Positions 27,281-36,136 of a DNA stretch of 64,000 nt are shown one piece after another. This DNA is from Sphingomonas jinjuensis. GTDB lineage: Bacteria; Pseudomonadota; Alphaproteobacteria; Sphingomonadales; Sphingomonadaceae. The stretch is from the NCBI RefSeq assembly GCF_014197105.1, contig NZ_JACIEV010000007.1, forward strand, positions 62,001 through 126,000. The letters run 5' to 3'. A program made the position numbers and the translations under genes. Position 1 is the first letter of the stretch. Every line of letters begins with the position of its first letter. The notes beneath the pieces are model-generated. The model was given only the letters and a program-made list of their open reading frames with translations, was not told the origin of the DNA and did no database searches.

Positions 27281-28087
27281 ATGACCGACGCTCTGGAGCG
27301 TATCGCCGCCGCGCTGGAGCGGCTGTCCCCGCCGCCCACGCCGGCGGGCGACCCGACGTCCCATCCGGCCTATGTCTGGCGCGGCGCCACTCTGACCGCG
27401 GCCCGTCAGTTCGCGCCGCTGCCGCTCGACCTGCTGATCGGCGTCGAGCGCCAGAAGCAGGCGCTGACCGAAAACCTGCGTCGTCATGCGCGCCGGGCCG
27501 CGGCGCACGACGTGCTGCTGTGGGGCGCACGGGGGACCGGCAAGTCGGCGCTGGTCAAGAGCAGCATCGCCGCAGTGCAGGCAGAGGGCGGCGACATCGC
27601 GCTTGTCGAGGTCGCGGCACCGACGACGCTGCCGGCGCTGTTCGCGGTGCTTGGCCAGGTCGACCGCGCCTTCGCGCTGTTTCTCGACGATCTCGGCTTC
27701 GACGATCCGGGCGACGCTCGTACGCTGCGCTCGCTGCTCGAGGGAGTGGCCGAGGCGCGACCCGACAACGTCCGGCTGGTCGTCACCGCCAACCGCCGCC
27801 ACCTGGTGCCGCGCGATATCGCGGAGCAAGATAGCGCGATCAATGTCCGTGACAGCGTCGACGATCACCTCGCGCTGGCCGACCGTTTCGGGTTGAGCCT
27901 GGGCTTCCACGTCCTCGACCAGGACGGCTACGTCGCGATCGTCGAGGCTTATGGCCGGCGCTTTGGGCTGGCGGTCGATCCCGCCGATGCGATCGGCTGG
28001 GCGACGAAGCGGGGTAGCCGATCGGGCCGCGTCGCCTGGCAATATATCGTCGAGATTGCCGGTCGCGAAGGACGTGTCCTCGCGTGA
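27281..28087 (+). CDS. DUF815 family AAA+ ATP-binding protein
   Basis: A 268-residue cytosolic P-loop ATPase of the DUF815 family. The Walker A motif is GARGTGKSALV (about residues 82-92), the Walker B is FALFLDDLGF (about 131-140), and a sensor-like VVTANRRHLVP follows. Its biological role is not established. It starts 33 bp after prsR behind AACGAGG, and its end overlaps the following kinase gene by 4 bp (GTGA), so prsK, prsR, this gene and the kinase may form one transcript. A link to envelope signalling is suggested only by position. Confidence 0.88.
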   Translation: MTDALERIAAALERLSPPPTPAGDPTSHPAYVWRGATLTAARQFAPLPLDLLIGVERQKQALTENLRRHARRAAAHDVLLWGARGTGKSALVKSSIAAVQAEGGDIALVEVAAPTTLPALFAVLGQVDRAFALFLDDLGFDDPGDARTLRSLLEGVAEARPDNVRLVVTANRRHLVPRDIAEQDSAINVRDSVDDHLALADRFGLSLGFHVLDQDGYVAIVEAYGRRFGLAVDPADAIGWATKRGSRSGRVAWQYIVEIAGREGRVLA

Positions 28088-29127
28088 CGCCAATCCGGCG
28101 CTTCCGCTCGCGCATCGCGCGGCTCGGAGAGCTGGATGTCGTGGCGCGGTTGACGCCGATCATGCCGTACTGGATGGCCGAGCTGTCGGTGGCGCTGCTC
28201 GCGATCGGCGCGTCGATGCTGGCGCGGTTGCTGCTCGACCTGGTCGCGCCGGGCGGGGCGCCGTTCGTGCTGGTCTATCCCGCCGCGATGCTTGCCGCGC
28301 TGCTTGCCGGCTGGCGGGCGGGATTGCTGACGGCGTTGGTGCTGATCGGCTACATCAAATACTATAGCTATCCGGTGATCGGCTCGTTCGCGCCCGCGGA
28401 CAGCGCCGGCGCCTTCACGTTGGTCGCGATCCTGATCGGTGCGATGCTGATCGTCGCGATCGCCGCGATCTTCCGCGCCGCCGTAGCGCGGGCCACCGGC
28501 GAGCGCGACCGCGAGATCGCGGATCGCGACCTGCTGCTCGCCGAATTCGACCATCGCATGAAGAACAATTTCGCGATCGTCGCCTCGATCCTCGACATCC
28601 AGCGCCGCCGCAGCGACGGCGCCGCCGCGGAGGCGCTGGGCGCGGCGTTCCACCGGGTCGAGAGCATCGCCCGCGCGCATCGCCAGCTCTACCGCGGCGA
28701 CGGGCAGGGCGGCACCGTCGAGATGCGCGACTATCTGACCGGGCTGTGCGAGGCGCTGGCCGACGCGCTGTTCCTGCGCGGCGGGGTGAGCCTGCGCGTC
28801 GAGTGCGCGCCGGTGGCGATCGACCGCGACCGCGCGGTGTCGATCGGGCTGGTCGTCAACGAGCTGGTGACGAACGCCGCCAAGCATGCCTTCGTCGATC
28901 GTGACGCCGGCACGATCCGAGTCACCTTCGGGCCGGACGGCGCGGGATGGAAGCTGGTGGTCGCCGACGACGGCGTCGGCATGCCCGCCAAGTCGAGTGA
29001 AACGCCGAAGTCCGACAGCGGGCTCGGCTCGCGACTGATTCCCGCCTTCGCGCGGCAGGCCGGGGGGACGCTGGTGACCGAGAGCGATGCCAGCGGCACG
29101 CGGGTGACGTTGCTGCTCACCGCCTGA
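28084..29127 (+). CDS. Membrane sensor histidine kinase, HisKA_2/HWE type
   Basis: A 347-residue kinase starting with GTG within the stop of the DUF815 gene. Residues about 30-130 hold roughly four membrane segments of DUF4118 type. A short coil leads to the HisKA_2 box FDHRMKNNFAIVASI, with phospho-acceptor H157. The HATPase domain has N-box VNELVTNAAKHAF and a G-box near DDGVGMP. Such kinases are common in alphaproteobacteria and often feed the general stress response (PhyR) or single-domain regulators. No partner regulator is adjacent, so the target is unknown. Confidence 0.9.
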   Translation: MTPIRRFRSRIARLGELDVVARLTPIMPYWMAELSVALLAIGASMLARLLLDLVAPGGAPFVLVYPAAMLAALLAGWRAGLLTALVLIGYIKYYSYPVIGSFAPADSAGAFTLVAILIGAMLIVAIAAIFRAAVARATGERDREIADRDLLLAEFDHRMKNNFAIVASILDIQRRRSDGAAAEALGAAFHRVESIARAHRQLYRGDGQGGTVEMRDYLTGLCEALADALFLRGGVSLRVECAPVAIDRDRAVSIGLVVNELVTNAAKHAFVDRDAGTIRVTFGPDGAGWKLVVADDGVGMPAKSSETPKSDSGLGSRLIPAFARQAGGTLVTESDASGTRVTLLLTA

Positions 29128-29323
29128 TCGCGCTGGCCGGCGGGGCGAATGTTGAGACTCTTCACACTCGAATGGGGTGCAGACCGGCGCGACGCACCGC
29201 TGCATTCGCGACGCGGCTGAACGATGGATAACGGCCGCATTCAGGATCGGCTCAATACCGGACGCCCATAGCACGTCATCGGCCGCTTCCCGGTCGACGC
29301 GTTCAAGTGATGGGAGCAGGAAG

Positions 29324-29755
29324 ATGCTGAAGAAGTTTTCGATCGGTGCCGGGGCACTCGCGATGGGACTGGCTTCGCTGACCCCGGTTGCCGCCAGCGC
29401 TCAGCAATACGGCGGCCGTGGCTATTACGACTATGGTCGCGGCTACGACGACGATGGCTATCGCGATCATGACCGCGCCTATCGCCGCGCCGCCCGCGAC
29501 GGCTGGAACCAGCAGCCGCGTTATGACCAGGGCGATCGCTATTACCGCGATGGCCGTGCCTATAGCTACAACCAGCGCCGCTGCCAGGACGGCACGATCG
29601 GCACCGTCGTCGGCGCGCTGGCCGGCGGCCTGCTCGGCCGCACGATCGACAGCCGCGGTGACCGGACGCTAGGCACCGTGCTGGGCGCCGGCGCCGGCGC
29701 GCTGGCCGGCAACGCGGTCGGGCGCTCGGGCAACCCGGGCTATTGCCGCCGTTGA
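29324..29755 (+). CDS. Glycine-zipper 2TM domain protein, secreted
   Basis: A 143-residue exported protein. A signal peptide (about 1-26, ending AASAQ) leads into a Tyr/Asp/Arg-rich middle. The C-terminal glycine-zipper hairpin consists of TVVGALAGGLLGRTID and TVLGAGAGALAGNAVG, two small-residue helices typical of the Gly-zipper 2TM (Rick_17kDa-like) family. Membership suggests an envelope-associated or stress-responsive role, but no function is assigned. The ATG at 29324 follows GGGAGCAGGA. The longer frame from 29177 gives no signal peptide. Two cysteines (one before the zipper and one at the C-terminus) could form a disulfide. Confidence 0.82.
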   Translation: MLKKFSIGAGALAMGLASLTPVAASAQQYGGRGYYDYGRGYDDDGYRDHDRAYRRAARDGWNQQPRYDQGDRYYRDGRAYSYNQRRCQDGTIGTVVGALAGGLLGRTIDSRGDRTLGTVLGAGAGALAGNAVGRSGNPGYCRR

Positions 29756-29877
29756 CTAAGGCGGGCGGTCTAGCGCCGCCCGACGCTCTTCACAGGACGC
29801 CGCTGGTCGCAAGGCCGGCGGCGTTCGGTCGTTCCAAGATCGATCAGGCGTTTGCGGCAAAATCACTTCATCCTGTC

Positions 29878-29961
29878 CCGTTCGCGCTGAGCGTAGTCGA
29901 AGCACATGCCACGAACGCCTCCGCCTGCGGCCTGTCCTTCGACTACGCTCAGGACGAACGG
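29878..29961. repeat. Intergenic palindrome, family F copy 1
   Basis: The left arm has CTGAGCGTAGTCGAAG and the right arm CTTCGACTACGCTCAGG, giving long complementary arms around a short spacer. It lies between two convergent genes, 4 bp before the ABC-F stop codon. A second, more elaborate copy is at 54825-54942. Confidence 0.8.
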
Positions 29962-29965
29962 TGGG

Positions 29966-31765
<1,800 letters not shown>

Positions 31766-31800
31766 CGGCGCGACCTAGGGGTATTACGGAACCTCATCAA

Positions 31801-31928
31801 TCCTCCCCCGCCAGGGGGAGGTGGCGGCGGAGCCGTCGGAGGGGGAGGTGGCGATACGCTGTCGATAGGGCATGGCTTCCTCCCCCTCCGTCAGGCTGCG
31901 CCTGCCACCTCCCCCTGGCGGGGGAGGA
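31801..31928. repeat. Intergenic palindrome, family D copy 1
   Basis: The outer arms are TCCTCCCCCGCCAGGGGG and CCCCCTGGCGGGGGAGGA, with an inner pair of GGAGGGGGAGG and CCTCCCCCTCC. The full structure is about 128 bp. A second copy is at 46002-46130. It lies in the divergent spacer between the ABC-F gene and the PepSY-protein gene. Confidence 0.85.
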
Positions 31929-32022
31929 TCGATTGGGGAACCCGTTGCCCCCACGCAGGTTGCGCGCGACTGACGCGGCCATTCACAGCGTGTTCAATGC
32001 CCCTTATCTACACCGCCCGACG

Positions 32023-32319
32023 ATGAAGACCCCCGCCCTCCTTCTCGCGCTCGTCGCGGTGCCGCTGACGGCGCAGGCGCCGATGCAACGGCGCAACGAT
32101 CAGATGCGCGCCTATGATGCGCGGCGGGAGGGCACGCTGCTGTCGCTGCGCGAGATCGAGCAGCGCGTCGTGCCGACGATGAAGGGGGCCGAATACATCG
32201 GCTTCGACTTCGACTATGCGAGCAAGGTTTACACACTGAAGTTCCTGCGCGATGGGGCAGTGATCTGGGTCGATGTCGATGGCCGTTCGGGTCAGATCCT
32301 GGGACGTACGGGTCGCTGA
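32023..32319 (+). CDS. Small secreted PepSY-domain protein upstream of a two-component system
   Basis: A 98-residue protein with a signal peptide (MKTPALLLALVAVPLTAQA) and a short PepSY-like domain. The strand-turn pattern is YIGFDFDYASKVYTLKFLR followed by VIWVDVDGRSGQILGR. PepSY domains inhibit proteases or sense periplasmic conditions, and such small proteins often sit directly upstream of PhoPQ-like systems, as here (47 bp to the regulator). No Shine-Dalgarno is visible before the ATG and a TTATCT hexamer lies 13 nt upstream, so a very short leader is possible. Confidence 0.75.
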   Translation: MKTPALLLALVAVPLTAQAPMQRRNDQMRAYDARREGTLLSLREIEQRVVPTMKGAEYIGFDFDYASKVYTLKFLRDGAVIWVDVDGRSGQILGRTGR

Positions 32320-32365
32320 GGCCAGTTCCTGCGTTAACGACGATAATGATGACAGGGAGACAGCG

Positions 32366-33031
32366 ATGCGTGTGCTGATCGTTGAGGACGAGCCCAATCT
32401 CGGCCAACAGCTGAAGAACACGCTGGAGGGCGCGGGCTATGCCATCGATCTCGCCACCGACGGCGAGGAAGGGCATTTTCTCGGCTCCACCGAGAATTAC
32501 GACGCGATCGTGCTCGATCTCGGCCTGCCAGAGGTCGACGGGCTGACGGTGCTCGACCGCTGGCGCAAGGAGGGCAAGACGATGCCCGTGCTGGTGCTGA
32601 CGGCGCGCGACAGCTGGTCGGACAAGGTGGCGGGGCTCGATGCGGGCGCCGACGACTATGTCGCCAAGCCGTTCCAGACCGAGGAATTGATCGCCCGGCT
32701 GCGCGCGCTGATCCGCCGGGCGAGCGGCAACGCCTCGTCCGAGCTGACCGCGGGCGACGTTCGCCTCGACACGCGATCGGGCAAGGTGACGCGTGCGGGC
32801 GAGGCGGTGAAGCTGACCGCGCAGGAGTATAAGCTGCTGAGCTATCTGCTTCATCACAAGGGCAAGGTGGTCAGCCGCACCGAGTTGATCGAGCATATCT
32901 ACGATCAGGATTTCGATCGCGATTCCAACACCATCGAGGTGTTCGTGACGCGCATCCGCAAGAAGCTGGGCCAGGACGTCATCACCACCATCCGCGGGCT
33001 CGGCTATAGCCTCGAGGATCCGGACGCCTGA
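32366..33031 (+). CDS. OmpR/PhoP-family response regulator
   Basis: A 221-residue transcription factor with a receiver domain (acidic pocket VEDEPN, phospho-acceptor Asp51 in VLDLGLPE, conserved Lys in VAKPF). A winged-helix DNA-binding domain ends RKKLGQDVITTIRGLGYSLE. The best resemblance is to PhoP-type regulators, with the kinase partner immediately downstream. The ATG at 32366 follows a GGGAGA ribosome-binding site. Together with the upstream PepSY protein it looks like an envelope- or cation-sensing module, but the signal is unknown. Confidence 0.93.
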   Translation: MRVLIVEDEPNLGQQLKNTLEGAGYAIDLATDGEEGHFLGSTENYDAIVLDLGLPEVDGLTVLDRWRKEGKTMPVLVLTARDSWSDKVAGLDAGADDYVAKPFQTEELIARLRALIRRASGNASSELTAGDVRLDTRSGKVTRAGEAVKLTAQEYKLLSYLLHHKGKVVSRTELIEHIYDQDFDRDSNTIEVFVTRIRKKLGQDVITTIRGLGYSLEDPDA

Positions 33032-33111
33032 GCGAAGAGGCGACGAGCGACGGGGTAGCGGCCAAGCCGGCGCGGCATCGTCCGCGTGCGTCGGGGTCGC
33101 TGTCGCGGCGC

Positions 33112-34419
33112 ATGATCCTGATCGCGGCGGCGTGGATCGCGCTGCTGCTGGTCGGTGGCGGTTTTGCGCTCGACCGGGTGCTGGTCGCGGCGGTAACGCG
33201 CAACTTCGACGACCAGCTGGAATATGTCCTGACCGCGATGATCGTGTCGGGCGAGATCGACACCAGCGGCGAGGTGACGTTCAACCGCGAACCCGCCGAT
33301 CAGCGCTTCCTGGAGCCAGGATCGGGCCTTTATTATCAGGTCAGCGGCAAGGGGTTCGAACCCTATCCGTCGCGATCGCTGTGGGACCGGCGGCTGGCCT
33401 GGGGCGGCAACCATACCGACCGGCGCATCCACAGCTATGACAGCAACCAGTTTCCCGGCGAGAAGCTGCGCATTGTCGAGCGTGACGTGACGCTGCCGGG
33501 ATCGAGCACGCGCTGGCGGTTCCAGGTCGCGCAGAGTCGCGACGGGCTCGACGGGCAGATCGCGGTGCTGCGGCGGACGCTGGTGCGCAGCTTCGCGCTG
33601 CTGGCGATCGGGCTGATCGTGATGGCGGCGTTGCAGACCTTCTATGGTCTCTGGCCGCTGCGGCAGGTGCGCGAGGAGATCGCGCGGATGCGCGCCGGTC
33701 TGTCGAACCGGGTATCGAGCTCGATGCCGATCGAGCTGGCGCCGATGGTCGAGGAGCTGAACGCGCTGGTCGCACATAATGAGATGCAGGCGGAAGAAGC
33801 GCGGCGCCATGCCGGCAACCTGGCGCATGCGCTGAAAACGCCGCTGACGGTCATCATGAACGCGGCGACCGCTGGCGCCGACGACCTTGCCGAGACGGTG
33901 GTGCGCGAGGCGCGGACGATGCGGCGGCAGGTCGACCATCACCTGGCGCGGGCGCGGGCGGTCGGTCGGCGCGGGTCGGCGCATAGCCGGGCTGAGGTGT
34001 GGCCGAGCCTGGAGTCGGTCGAGCGCGCCGTCGCGCGGCTTTATCGCCATGTGCGGATCGACGTGACGGGGCCGAAGAACCTGCAGGTCCACGTCGAGCG
34101 CCAGGATCTCGACGAGATGCTAGGCAACCTGATCGAGAATGCCGCCAAATATGGTGGCGGCAGCGTGTTCGTGACGGTCGGCGCGCAGGCGGGGTTCGTC
34201 GAGTTCCTGATCGAGGACGACGGGACGGGCATTCCCGAGGAGCAGCGGGTGCGGATCTTCGATCGCGGCGTGCGGCTGGACACCGGGAAGCCGGGAACGG
34301 GCCTCGGCATGGCGATCGTCCGCGATGTCGCGGAAATCTATGGCGGCACGGTCGCGCTCGAGGAGAGCGAGGATCTGGGCGGGCTGCTGGTGCGGTTGCG
34401 GTTGCCGGCGGCGACGTAG
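33112..34419 (+). CDS. PhoQ-like sensor histidine kinase
   Basis: A 435-residue membrane kinase. TM1 is at residues 2-20, a periplasmic sensor domain covers about 28-155, and TM2 is at about 158-180, followed by a HAMP-like stretch. The phospho-acceptor His239 is in LAHALKTPL, the N-box is NLIENAAKYGG and the G-boxes include EDDGTGIP and GTGLGMAIV. The HALKTPL box is typical of PhoQ-like kinases. The ATG at 33112 lies 80 bp after the regulator. The frame stays open back to a CTG that overlaps the regulator's TGA, giving a basic N-terminal extension (SEEATSDGVAAKPAR), so a longer coupled form is possible. Confidence 0.9.
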   Translation: MILIAAAWIALLLVGGGFALDRVLVAAVTRNFDDQLEYVLTAMIVSGEIDTSGEVTFNREPADQRFLEPGSGLYYQVSGKGFEPYPSRSLWDRRLAWGGNHTDRRIHSYDSNQFPGEKLRIVERDVTLPGSSTRWRFQVAQSRDGLDGQIAVLRRTLVRSFALLAIGLIVMAALQTFYGLWPLRQVREEIARMRAGLSNRVSSSMPIELAPMVEELNALVAHNEMQAEEARRHAGNLAHALKTPLTVIMNAATAGADDLAETVVREARTMRRQVDHHLARARAVGRRGSAHSRAEVWPSLESVERAVARLYRHVRIDVTGPKNLQVHVERQDLDEMLGNLIENAAKYGGGSVFVTVGAQAGFVEFLIEDDGTGIPEEQRVRIFDRGVRLDTGKPGTGLGMAIVRDVAEIYGGTVALEESEDLGGLLVRLRLPAAT

Positions 34420-34429
34420 GGGCCTGTTC

Positions 34430-34537
34430 GTCATTCCCGCGCAGGCGGGAATCCATGGGGCAGCGAGCGACTGTCCATCAACTTGGGCGACGTCGCCTGC
34501 GGCAAGCTGGATCCCGGCTCAAGGCCGGGATGACGGG
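34430..34537. repeat. Intergenic palindrome, family B copy 4 (long form)
   Basis: The left arm is CGTCATTCCCGC with an internal GCAGGCGGGAATCC hairpin. The right arm GGATCCCGG..GGCCGGGATGACG forms a second hairpin. It lies between the convergent PhoQ-like kinase and PEP-CTERM genes. Confidence 0.8.
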
Positions 34538-34546
34538 GGGGAAGAC

Positions 34547-34990
34547 TTACGCGTCCTCGCCGGCGGCGATGCGGCGCATGCGTTCGGTGAAGCGGCGTTC
34601 CGAGGCGCGGAGGCGACGACGCAGGCCGTAGCCGGCGGCGCCGAAGCCGAGCACCATCATAACCCAGGTGGCGGGTTCGGGCAGGCGGCTCATCGTCGTC
34701 GGTGCGGTGTCGCCGGTCGCCGGTGTGTCGCCGCTGGCGAGCGAGCGGACGCCCGAAACGGGGGCGAGGTCGGCGAACACCTGGTCGTCGACGCTGCCGC
34801 CGACGGTCAGCGGGCGCAGGCTGGCCGCATGGCCGGGCGTGGCGGCGCGATCGACCGCGGCGGTGAAGGCGTCGGCGGTATCTGCCCTGGTCGCGACCCA
34901 GGCGGCATCGCTATGGACGGCGGCATCCGCAACCATCGGCGCCGCGCCGAGCGCGACAACGGATAGCGACAGAAGCGTGCGGCGTAACAT
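34547..34990 (-). CDS. PEP-CTERM sorting domain protein
   Basis: A 147-residue exported protein. The signal peptide (MLRRTLLSLSVVALGAAPMVADA) precedes a Thr/Ala/Asp-rich body. The C-terminal sorting signal is LPEPATWVMMVLGFGAAGYG followed by an Arg-rich cluster (LRRRLRASERR). This is the PEP motif, hydrophobic helix and basic tail recognised by exosortase (XrtA/EpsH), so the mature protein is probably cleaved and released or anchored at the surface with exopolysaccharide. The basic tail is longer than the usual few residues. The gene has a candidate sigma-54 promoter, which fits control by PrsR, encoded about 8 kb away. Confidence 0.92.
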   Translation of the reverse strand: MLRRTLLSLSVVALGAAPMVADAAVHSDAAWVATRADTADAFTAAVDRAATPGHAASLRPLTVGGSVDDQVFADLAPVSGVRSLASGDTPATGDTAPTTMSRLPEPATWVMMVLGFGAAGYGLRRRLRASERRFTERMRRIAAGEDA

Positions 34991-35021
34991 TCCAAGGTCC
35001 CCCGCCGACCGATGGGCCGAC

Positions 35022-35037
35022 GGCGGTTTCCTTGCCA
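35022..35037 (-). promoter_or_regulatory. Candidate sigma-54 (RpoN) promoter of the PEP-CTERM gene
   Basis: On the minus strand the site begins TGGCA and has GG-N10-GC spacing between the -24 and -12 elements (TGGCAAGGAAACCGCC). The -24 half matches the consensus fully; the -12 half keeps only the essential GC. The start codon lies about 32 bp downstream. Confidence 0.6.
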
Positions 35038-35075
35038 TAAGATGAACGCGGCTTCAATCATCCCGCAGCGCCGTC

Positions 35076-35090
35076 GTCCCGGTGCGGGAC
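35076..35090. promoter_or_regulatory. Perfect inverted repeat, candidate PrsR enhancer site
   Basis: GTCCCG and CGGGAC arms are separated by GTG. The centre lies roughly 70 bp upstream of the start predicted from the sigma-54 promoter, a suitable place for an enhancer-binding protein. It abuts the stop codon of the LLM oxidoreductase gene, so it could instead be a terminator stem. Confidence 0.4.
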
Positions 35091-36101
35091 TCAGGCGGCG
35101 GCGCGGGGCGCCTCCGCCAGCGAGCGCATCGCCGTCGCGGCGATGGCGATGCTGCGCTTGCGGGCGGCGTGGTCGTAGATCGCGCTGGTCACCATGACCT
35201 CGTCGACGCCGGTGCGCGCGACGAAATCGGCGAGGCCGCGCTCGATCGTCGCCGGATCGCCGACCGCCGAGCAGGACAGGACGTGATCGAGGATCGCGCG
35301 CCCCTGGGCGCCGAGCGAGTCCTTGTAGCCTTCGACGGGCGGGGGCAGCTGGCGCGGATTGCCGGTTCGCAGCGCGACGAAGGCCTGTTGCTGCGAGCTG
35401 GCGAGGAGCTCTGCCTCTTCGGTCGTGTCCGCGGCAAAGACGTTGAAGCCGGCCATCGCATAGGGCCGGTCCAGCGTCGCCGAGGGGCGGAAATCGCGGC
35501 GGTAGATCGCCAGCGCGGCATCGAGCGCATCGGGCGCGAAGTGCGAGGCGAAGGCATAGGGCAGGCCGAGCGCGGCAGCGAGCTGCGCGCCGAAGGTGCT
35601 GGAGCCGAGGATCCACATCTGCGGCCGCGCGCCGGCACCGGGGGTGGCGCGGATGCCGGTCTGGCCGTCATCGGCAAAATAGCTCTGCAGCTCGAGCACG
35701 TCCTGCGGGAAGGCGTTGGGGTCGCTATCGAGCGTTCGGCGCAGCGCGCGGGCGACGCGCTGGTCGGAACCGGGCGCGCGGCCGAGGCCGAGATCGATGC
35801 GGCCCGGGAAGAGCGCATCGAGCGTGCCGAACTGCTCGGCGATCTGAAGCGGCGCGGAGTTGGGCAGCATGATGCCGCCCGCGCCGACGCGGATCGCCTT
35901 CGTCGCGGCGGCGACATGCGCGATCACGACGGCGGTCGCCGCGCTGGCAATGCCCTCCATGCCGTGATGCTCGGCCACCCAATAGCGGCCGAAGCCCTGA
36001 GCTTCGGCATGGACGGCGAGATCGGCGGCGTTGGCCAGCGCCTGGGCGACGGTGCCGCCTTCGACGACGGGGACGAGATCGAGGAGGGAATAACGTGTCA
36101 T
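35091..36101 (-). CDS. LLM class flavin-dependent oxidoreductase
   Basis: A 336-residue bacterial luciferase-like TIM-barrel protein, probably using FMNH2 or F420-type flavin chemistry. It starts [14 protein letters not shown] and has the segments [28 protein letters not shown] and [11 protein letters not shown], which place it in the MsnO8-like group 1 of luciferase family oxidoreductases. The substrate cannot be predicted. The gene is 35 bp downstream of the autotransporter protease on the same strand. The end of the reading frame touches the inverted repeat in front of the PEP-CTERM gene. Confidence 0.92.
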   Translation of the reverse strand: MTRYSLLDLVPVVEGGTVAQALANAADLAVHAEAQGFGRYWVAEHHGMEGIASAATAVVIAHVAAATKAIRVGAGGIMLPNSAPLQIAEQFGTLDALFPGRIDLGLGRAPGSDQRVARALRRTLDSDPNAFPQDVLELQSYFADDGQTGIRATPGAGARPQMWILGSSTFGAQLAAALGLPYAFASHFAPDALDAALAIYRRDFRPSATLDRPYAMAGFNVFAADTTEEAELLASSQQQAFVALRTGNPRQLPPPVEGYKDSLGAQGRAILDHVLSCSAVGDPATIERGLADFVARTGVDEVMVTSAIYDHAARKRSIAIAATAMRSLAEAPRAAA

Positions 36102-36136
36102 GAGGGGAAGATGGGGATCGCGGGGATGAGTGGCAA

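Noticed and set aside
29177..29323. Longer start for the glycine-zipper protein
   Set aside because: The extra 49 residues would bury the signal peptide; the ATG at 29324 has a good ribosome-binding site.
31801..31928. Repeat cluster considered as a CRISPR array
   Set aside because: The units are inverted, not direct, with no regular spacers, and no cas genes are near.
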